Assembly: GCA_014529385.2 (NCBI GenBank)
Contig: CM043952.1
Span: 54,144,119-54,208,118, forward strand
Source: Adiantum capillus-veneris
Lineage: Eukaryota > Streptophyta > Polypodiopsida > Polypodiales > Pteridaceae
Direction of reading: 5' to 3'
DNA length: 64,000 nt
Below are positions 57,179 to 64,000 of this stretch, piece by piece. How positions within the stretch are numbered: the first letter of the stretch is position 1; every line of letters starts with the position of its first letter. Made by a program: the position numbers and the translations under genes. The notes under the pieces are model-generated. The model saw only the letters and a list, made by a program, of their open reading frames with translations, was not told the DNA's origin and made no database searches.

Positions 57179-60045
57179 CCCACATTGTACCAATGGCCTT
57201 TTTGCCAGGAGGCAAATCACATAAAGTCCATGTGTCATTTTCTATAAGTGCATCATACTCTGATCTCATGGCAGGCATCCAAGTTTTTGAATTCTGTGCT
57301 TCATCAAAAGATAGGGGTTCCTCTATATCACATAAGCTAGACACAGCCAAAGCATAATAATCTGATGCATAAGAGGCATGGCGAGAACCTGAACGAGTAC
57401 GATTAGACAAAGGTGCATCAAGTTTACTTTCACGCAAAATATGCACCAACCATTTAGACATACCTCTAGCCTGCTCATTCTCAGCCCTTTCCTTATCAAG
57501 TACATCATGTACATCTGCATCAGTAATAGGCTGATCTGCAACATTTTCAGAAACCCCCATAGGCTGTACATTTGCCTCATTGGAATTTACATTCGTACTT
57601 TCAACATTGAAAAGAGGCAACAAAGTGTCATAAATGTCCTGTGAGTTTACATTATTGTCTCTAGTACATGACAGCAAGGGATGAACAGAATCTTCCACAA
57701 ACACAACATCCCGTAAGACCAAGATACGCTTTGTTTGTGGATGATATTACCTATAACCCTTGCTTTCAACACTATAACCAACAAAAATACATTGAAAGAC
57801 TTATCATCTAAGTGTTTGCGCTGTGTTTGTGGCACCAAAGCATATGCCAAACATCCAAAAACACGTGTGTTCTCAATAGAAGGTTTTCTATCATGCCATG
57901 ATTCATATGTAGTAATAGATTGCAAAGCTTTCGTAGGACACCTGTTTAGTACATAAGTGGCACACATGATGGCCTCAAGCCAAACAGAATGCGGGAAAGC
58001 TTGACGTTTGACCATACATCGTGCCATATTCGTAAGTGACATGTTTCTCCTCTCAATAATACCATTTTCTTGACGTGTATAATGCACTGTACATTGGTGT
58101 TTTATCCCACGACTAGCCAGAAATGCATTAAATTCATGAGACATATACTGCCCTCATAGTACATTTCGGGACATTTTCAGCCATAGCCAAAAACTGTTTG
58201 AAGCACATAAACACTTCGGACTTAGCTTTCAAGAGATATACCCATGCATGCCTGGAGTAGTCATCAATGAAAGTCACAAAGTACAAGTAATTTCCCGAGG
58301 ACGGAGTTTGCATAGGCCCATAAACATCACTATGCACAAGTTGTAACCTGCATGTAGCACGAACTAACCCATCCTTTGGAAACTTAGCACACTGTATTTT
58401 ATCCAAAATACAGCCTTCACAAACATGTTTGACAGGTGCTTCAAGAGGTGGCAAAGAAGAAACCATAACAGATTTCTGCAAATGCAACAAACTGGCAAAA
58501 TTCAAATGCCCAAAACGTGCATGCCACAGTTTTGCAATTGAAACAACCCTTGAATCTGCAACTGCATTTGCAAAATTTTGTCCACACTTGTCATACAAAG
58601 TGAGCTTATACAACCCACGACACCCACGACACAAAAGGCCGGATGCAACGATTTTATCACCAAACTCAGATCATGAACTGTACATTTGTCATCCACAAAT
58701 TTGACTACGAGACCAAGTCTAGCAAGTGCAGATACAGACAAAAGGTTCTTTTTTATCCCAAGTACATACAGTGCATCAACAAGTGTGAAAGAATTGCCAC
58801 TTTGAGCAGTAAGCACAATCTTTTCAACTCCTTGAACAGGATAAGAGGCATTGTTGGCACAAGCCACCATATTCCCATGAGGGACATACTCAATAGAGGT
58901 AAACAAATCATGATGTCAGGTAATGTGCTTTGTAGCACCATTGTTAAAATACCACACATGTGAATCTGCAGCAACTGACATACATGCATCATGGACAATA
59001 GGATCATAAGTGCACTCTGCACTAAATGCCCATTCTGCATCAATATCAACATGACAATCTCCTTTGTGACAGAAGACTCTACAATCATTGCACTTGTATT
59101 GGACCTTGTAGTGGATCCAGCCTCTTTCTTCTTAGCCTCTTTTGCCTTCAATTTTGGACACTGCTCGATCAAGTGATCATTAGCTTTACAATTATAGCAA
59201 CGCATCTTCTTTTTGCTCTTATCACCAGAATTTCCACATGAAGTGCTGCCAACAGAAGCATTAGGAACAAAAGTTTTGCCACTCACAACAGAACCATAAG
59301 AAGTGGTTACATTGCTCTTTCCACCTTTTCTTTGAGCTGCAATAAAAGCATGTTCAACTGCACGCTGCCTAGTCGCATTTTTTTTGAAAAGTGGCTCTTG
59401 AAACAACAATGTGCATAATGCATCCAACTTGACAACTTCAGGATTTCCTTGGGTCATAAGTGTCCAAGTACTAGCAAAAGTCTAGTAAGAATCTAGCAAA
59501 GCATCAAGAATAGTCTACACAAGTGAACTGTCAGAAATGACTTCTCCTGCAGAAATTAGTTGCTCATTAACATCCTTGACACCAGCAAGGAAAGTGTCCA
59601 TTTCATCTTCCTCCTGCATAATCTTCAATTCCAGAGCTTTACGCAGTAAAGCAGTTTCAGCCTCATTGCGGCTTGCATAAAGACCTGCTAGAAACTCCCA
59701 AGCCTGTTTTGCAGATTTTGTTGAACGGATATGAGGAGTGGTAGTGCGCTTCACAGACAATGCAATCAATGCATGAGCATGTGCATCTCTTACATCTCAA
59801 CGCGCCTACTCATTTGTAGGCAAAACAGTTTTGATAGCAGCATCCCTGGCAGCAAAACCTGGAGCATCCTCAACATCGCCTGCATCCAAAGTACTAGGAC
59901 GTACATCAATGCCCTGCACAATGTTCTAAACTCCCTTTGATACAAGTACATGTTGCATCATGTAAGACCACATAGGGTAATTGTCCCCATCCAATCTGTC
60001 CTCAGTAGAAAACATCTTGAACACATCTGTGTTGTTGTCAGCAAT
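57179..60045 (-). pseudogene. Copia B, first part: Gag, protease, integrase and start of RT
   Basis: Minus strand from 60045. The expected start codon reads ATT (IADNNTDVFKMFSTEDRLDG), where element 2 has ATG. Gag continues with AKQAWEFLAGLYASRNEAE near 59690 and zinc knuckle CYNCKANDHLIEQC near 59195. The protease region (TMVLQ/ATNHI) is near 58950, the GAG-pre-integrase (LWHARFGHLNFASLLHLQ) near 58520, integrase (LVHSDVYGPMQTPSSGNYL, VTFIDDYSRHAWVY) near 58290, TRQENGIIERRNMS near 58070, and the RT start (DTWTLCDLPPGKKAIGTMW) near 57200. Several stops and frameshifts (59926, 59515, 58753, near 58140 and 57650). The frame is cut by the gag-only element. Confidence 0.9.
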
Positions 60046-60392
60046 GGAAAGTGCTTGCACCTGATGTGACAACTGTCCGAAATGAGGAGAAACTGAGTGA
60101 GACAAGCACATGCTATAGCACAACCCGTAGTAGACTATATGAGACCTACTATGCAGTAATTGACACCGACAAAAATTCTGCACAAAATGACAAAATTACC
60201 TGTACATACCTGGCTCTAATGAAAACAGAGGTCAAAATGAGCCCGAAATGAAATTTTGAGCAGACCGAGCTCTATGAGCCTACCCAAATTTTATGTCGAC
60301 CTGCTAACACTTGCCAAAGCTAATTGAAATCTGAGAAAACGAGTAGGGGTGTTCTGGCAACGCTGGCGACTAAGCCCGAGAGGACATGACCT

Positions 60393-60404
60393 GCTCTGAT
60401 ACCA
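60393..60404 (-). other. Primer-binding site of copia B
   Basis: The complement is TGGTATCAGAGC, two bases from the LTR. Confidence 0.88.
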
Positions 60405-60406
60405 AT

Positions 60407-60634
60407 TATTGGAATTAGGGTTGAAAGGAAACACACACAGCTTGGAGAAGATGAAGGAAGCTCAAGGCACACAACAGAGAGTGTATTACTTAGTGTTCAA
60501 TGGAAAAAATAGATAGCCCTAGAGTGATGGGCGTATATACAATGCACGGGGGAAAAAACCTCCTAAAGAGGGAAAAAATGCCCCGACAGTTCTAGTGTGT
60601 TCACACACATCACTACCACATGTATATGGTAACA
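60407..60634 (-). repeat. 5' LTR of copia B
   Basis: 228 bp, same family as 1818-2044 and 4275-4511. The terminal dinucleotide on the primer-site side is mutated (TATTGG where TGTTGG is expected); the outer end is intact (atggtaaca). Confidence 0.88.
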
Positions 60635-61085
60635 TGGAGTACTTAATGACTTCCTCTTCTTTTTGGAAGGACTAAGCAACCGTTGTGCCCGCCGTCTTCT
60701 TGGGACAACATCACTTTTAGAGGATGGAGGGGTGCCGCTTTCATACATCTCCCTTGAAATTTCAAAGTGTACTTCTTCTTCTCAAAAAGTTCGCCTAGGA
60801 GGTCCTTCCGTTATCTCCTCTTTATTATCCAAAGAGATTCATCTTTTGGAGGTCTCACTACGAGGTCTCACAAGAATTCTCTCTTCTTGGGCACTTGGGG
60901 GAATTTGAGCTTGAAGGGCATGAATTTGGCTTTGAACCTCCGCTTGCAAAATAGTGCTTTCCATAACTTCTTTTAACTTGTCAACAAGGTAGTCACACAA
61001 CTCTGCAACCGTGATCAGATTCTATACCATGAGCCAAATCTAAGTTGTCAATATTAATTATATTCTCTTGATTATGTTGGGCCAT
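60635..61085 (-). pseudogene. Gag N-terminal relic of LTR element G, cut by copia B
   Basis: On the minus strand an ATG at 61085 starts MAQHNQENIINIDNLDLAHG, stopping near 60993. In another frame it continues with ILVRPRSETSKR and, near 60750-60670, MYESGTPPSSKSDVVPRRRR up to the copia B LTR. The position, 400 bases after a primer-binding site and LTR, indicates the start of a gag gene. The sequence gives no zinc knuckle because the rest is displaced. The lineage is unknown. Confidence 0.5.
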
Positions 61086-61487
61086 GATTGAATTTCCTTC
61101 TATGTGTATACTAACTCTTTCCTTGGCACTTCCAAAACTTTGGCTACCCACTTCTCTTAACCCTTGAAAATTAGCACTCGAGTAACTACACCCGTGGTTT
61201 AGAATATTTTTAATTGCAAAGAGTCGTGGAGTGGGTTTAATAGTGCAAGGTTGGCACACGTTTCTATTGGGCAACTAATAGCTCAATAATGGTTAAGCCG
61301 TAGGCAAGTCCCGGAAGACTCTATTATTAAGATCATAGATCCCGATGGTGTCTTTTGTGCCCTGTAAACAGGCATACCTGCCAAGATAATAAATCCCACT
61401 CCCACTTATCCTATTGTAATGAATAACTCCCACCTTTTATAGATTATTCAAGGATCTCTCTTCTTAGGCAATAAAAGAGAAACCTGA

Positions 61488-61499
61488 GCTATGATACCA
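61488..61499 (-). other. Primer-binding site of element G
   Basis: The complement is TGGTATCATAGC followed by TCAGG. This extends into the full initiator-Met complement better than TGGTATCAGAGC does at some positions. It lies one base from the LTR edge at 61501. Confidence 0.75.
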
Positions 61500-61500
61500 A

Positions 61501-62083
61501 TGTCAGAGAATCTAATACTTACTTTTAGATTCAACAAAATTTACTATGAAAGGAGAGTGTTTTCCTTAAGAGAAAGATAACAATGAGATTATAGGTTGTG
61601 GGGATGATTTCTTTACACAATTACACATAAAAGACACTATAATCATGCACATAATTTACAGAGAATACCCAATTAATATTGACAATTGGATGAGGACCGG
61701 ATTTTCTTAGAGCCGGCCCCCCTTAAAAAAGGACTTGTATTATAATCCTTTCAAAAGAAAGCTTTGTTACAATATATGTTTGTGTTCTTGCAGAGCCTTT
61801 TATGAATCAAGAAGATGATGTTATTCAAGATTCCATGATATAACCCTCCTTCCCAAACCCTAAACACCCCGACGGAGAAAAAGGAACTGTGAGAAAAGAG
61901 GAAGATGAAAAGAAGCATTTTTCAAGCAAGAGAATTGATACTCCGTGTATGCTTGCTCATGGGCAAACTCTTAGCATAGCATAGTATAATAGAATAGTAG
62001 AGATGGGGACGAAGAAAATTTCATTGGCTTGGATTTGCATCCATAGCCAAGAGCTTGAGCATAGAGTCCATCTCTAGAGCTCT

Positions 62084-62159
<76 letters not shown>

Positions 62160-63200
62160 TGCTTTGCAAACCTGGGCACATGAGAGAGTGTGAGAGAGGA
62201 TCGAGAGAGCCAAAAATTCAACGAGCTTGCCCTTTTATGCTTATGCTAGTGTGCAACTAGTCTTGAATTGGAATGCTTGCAACTTGACCAATGAGGTGTG
62301 AACACCCCATAATGCAACTCAAGCATGTTATAACACTTGTACTAGCTTTCTATGCATGAATGAATACCCCCCCCCCCCCTTGGGAGTCTTCTTGGCAAGT
62401 AGAGACACCACACATACCACACACACTTGTTAAGTTCACACAAAGCAAGCCTGTGCTGCTTTGGACATGTGGCCTAGCCAAGCTTAGTAAAGAAGGACTA
62501 GAGTTAACTTACTAAATGAGGAAGAGTTGATCTAACCTTAGTCTTTAGATTTTTCCTTTTATTTATTAAAAACCATAAACTTATCTTTTTATTAGTTAGT
62601 TCAGGTGCTAGACCTTTGTACAAACCTTAGAGGCTTATGAAGTTGACCTGAGATTATAACCTACCTACTAATTTAGGACCTGCTAAATTAGGCTAAATTT
62701 TGGTAAAAATAAAACTCACTTTGGACTTTAAAACATTCACCTACTTTAGCACAGTGCTTTGGAGGTGCCGCCAAGCTACTCCCAAAACCTGCTAAATTTA
62801 GACAATTTGTGGCAAGTTAGAATTTAACTCTAAGGCTTCCTAGACTTCATACTTAGAGTCTAAAGAGCTATTCTAATGACTTGAGCTTCACACAATCACT
62901 TTCTATTTTTAGACTCCTATAATTTCTCTCAAGGATGCCTGATACATTTATCCTTTCTTGACCTATAGCTATGACTGCGACTAGCTAGCAATTACCCTTT
63001 GCTCTTTTATGGACTTTTTTTGTTTAAGTCCCAAGCCTTGATTGGGTTGGTCCATCAACACTTAATCAATTTCACTTGTTCCATTTTCATTTTTCCTAGA
63101 CTTAATTGGGCAAATTAAGATGGAAAATACTTTTTAGAAGGATATAAATTAATATTCATGACAATCACTATTAGGAGCCTTTGTGTTTAGGGATTATTTT
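61501..63200 (-). repeat. 5' LTR of element G (outer edge not determined)
   Basis: The inner edge is TGTCAGAGAATC at 61501, on the minus strand an LTR end in ...CTCTGACA. The outer edge is not identifiable without a partner; 63200 is arbitrary. Contents: (GT)n then (GA)n at 62085-62155, a run of 12 C at 62369-62380, and AT-rich sequence with no gene. Confidence 0.45.
62085..62155. repeat. Compound (GT)n(GA)n microsatellite
   Basis: About 20 GT units followed by about 15 GA units. Confidence 0.97.
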
Positions 63201-63204
63201 TAGT

Positions 63205-63372
63205 GTTGCTTAAGCAACAAAATTGACGTTACTATGGGTGTTGCTACATTACCCTTGCTTAAGAAATGGTTATAGCAATGTTCATGGATCGCATATGTGA
63301 TGCCTTTTGTGTCGCTTAAGTGACGCCCCGTCGCTTAAGCGACACCTGTATATTGAGTGTCGTTTAAGTGAG
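63205..63372. repeat. Cluster of CTTAAG-centred palindromes
   Basis: Perfect 14 bp palindromes lie at 63205-63218 (gttgcttaagcaac) and 63330-63343 (gtcgcttaagcgac). Related imperfect copies are at 63256-63266 (ttgcttaagaa), 63311-63324 (gtcgcttaagtgac) and 63359-63372 (gtcgtttaagtgag). Confidence 0.85.
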
Positions 63373-63430
63373 GTTAGACCATTTTTTTTTCTTGTCAAAA
63401 CGGGGGAGCTCTTGAGTGTGGGAGCTCCTG

Positions 63431-63463
<33 letters not shown>

Positions 63464-64000
63464 GTTGTACACATTCTATATAGACATCATACATTCTACA
63501 CAATCATACACGTACACAAAAATATGCCCATGTCATTCGCACATGAATACATACGCACATGCAAATCACGCACAACAATAGGATTTGAAGTGGATAGTGT
63601 ACACTTGGGAGCACTCTACATGTACATCAAATAGCAATCAGTGAATTTTCATGAAAACAAAATTGAAAATATGGATGATCATGGTAGGTCTTGTTTCTTA
63701 CTTCACACTATGAGAAAAAACAAAAACAACTTGAATATTTATGTTCAAACCTTAAATAAACTTGACACTTTACAAATAGCAAGAACTGTTTGAACCAGAT
63801 TAAATATATAGATCGTAATTATGTGTGTGTGTGTGTAAATATATACAATGTCAATGTGAAACATGATCAATCTATGTAAAATACAACAAAATGCCACTAT
63901 TGACTATACATCAGTATTAGACTCATTGTTCTGCTACCTCTCAACATGTGGAGGTGTTTGTTGTGACCATGTGATGTGTGCAAGCTCCTCATCTATTCTC
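63373..64000. other. No recognisable gene
   Basis: A (CT)n microsatellite at 63432-63461 and a short TG repeat at 63822-63836. Otherwise AT-rich sequence without motifs. Confidence 0.6.

Noticed and set aside
61488-61499. gctatgatacca considered as part of a tRNA gene
   Set aside because: No cloverleaf can be formed around it; it sits exactly one base from an LTR edge and is a primer-binding site.

Overview
The window is plant nuclear DNA, almost entirely transposable elements, with one ordinary host gene: a two-exon HIKESHI-like (OPI10 family) gene at 46871-47557. The plant assignment rests on that gene, on plant-type Ty1/copia and Ty3/gypsy LTR elements (including a Tat-type element with a second RNase H domain and a chromodomain element), on primer-binding sites of the plant initiator-Met type (TGGTATCAGAGC), and on abundant GA/CT microsatellites. 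The very high repeat density suggests a large genome. A fern or other seed-free plant is my impression only; nothing here proves it.

Layout. (1) 1-5330: the 3' end of an intact copia element (A, plus strand) abuts the integrase of an antisense element of the same family (element 2), which itself sits in an older copia relic (C). (2) 7444-16174: a nearly intact 8.7 kb Ty3/gypsy Tat-like element (minus strand), with almost identical 1.15 kb LTRs and one frameshift in pol. (3) 16175-25500: a decayed copia element (H, minus) inserted into a decayed gypsy element (N, plus). The segment spanning their junction is present three times in tandem, and the third copy is split by an unidentified 1.55 kb insertion. 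(4) 25.5-29.8 kb: no recognisable genes, LINE-like A-rich tails, a long GA microsatellite and a recent 450 bp tandem duplication that starts in a poly-G run. (5) 29852-36389: a non-autonomous LTR element (D) with a 5-bp target duplication, carrying two solo LTRs, one in its interior and one in its 3' LTR. (6) 37.9-43.9 kb: a chromodomain gypsy relic (minus) broken in its protease region by another LTR element (F, plus), followed by an array of hairpin-like repeats. (7) 44-51.2 kb: a coding-like relic of unknown identity, the HIKESHI-like gene, and tandem pieces of a LINE reverse transcriptase. (8) 51.8-61.3 kb: copia relics. The main one (B, minus) is split by a 2.9 kb non-autonomous copia derivative with its own LTRs and target duplication; B itself lies in the gag region of another LTR element (G). 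(9) 61.5-64 kb: the G LTR, dinucleotide repeats and a cluster of CTTAAG-centred palindromes.

There are no operons. The organising principle is nested insertion, and insertion order can be read from target-site duplications and interrupted reading frames: G, then copia B, then the gag-only element; chromovirus, then F; copia C, then element 2, then copia A; gypsy N, then copia H, then triplication of the junction. All boundaries and motifs were read by eye. No alignment or database search was run.
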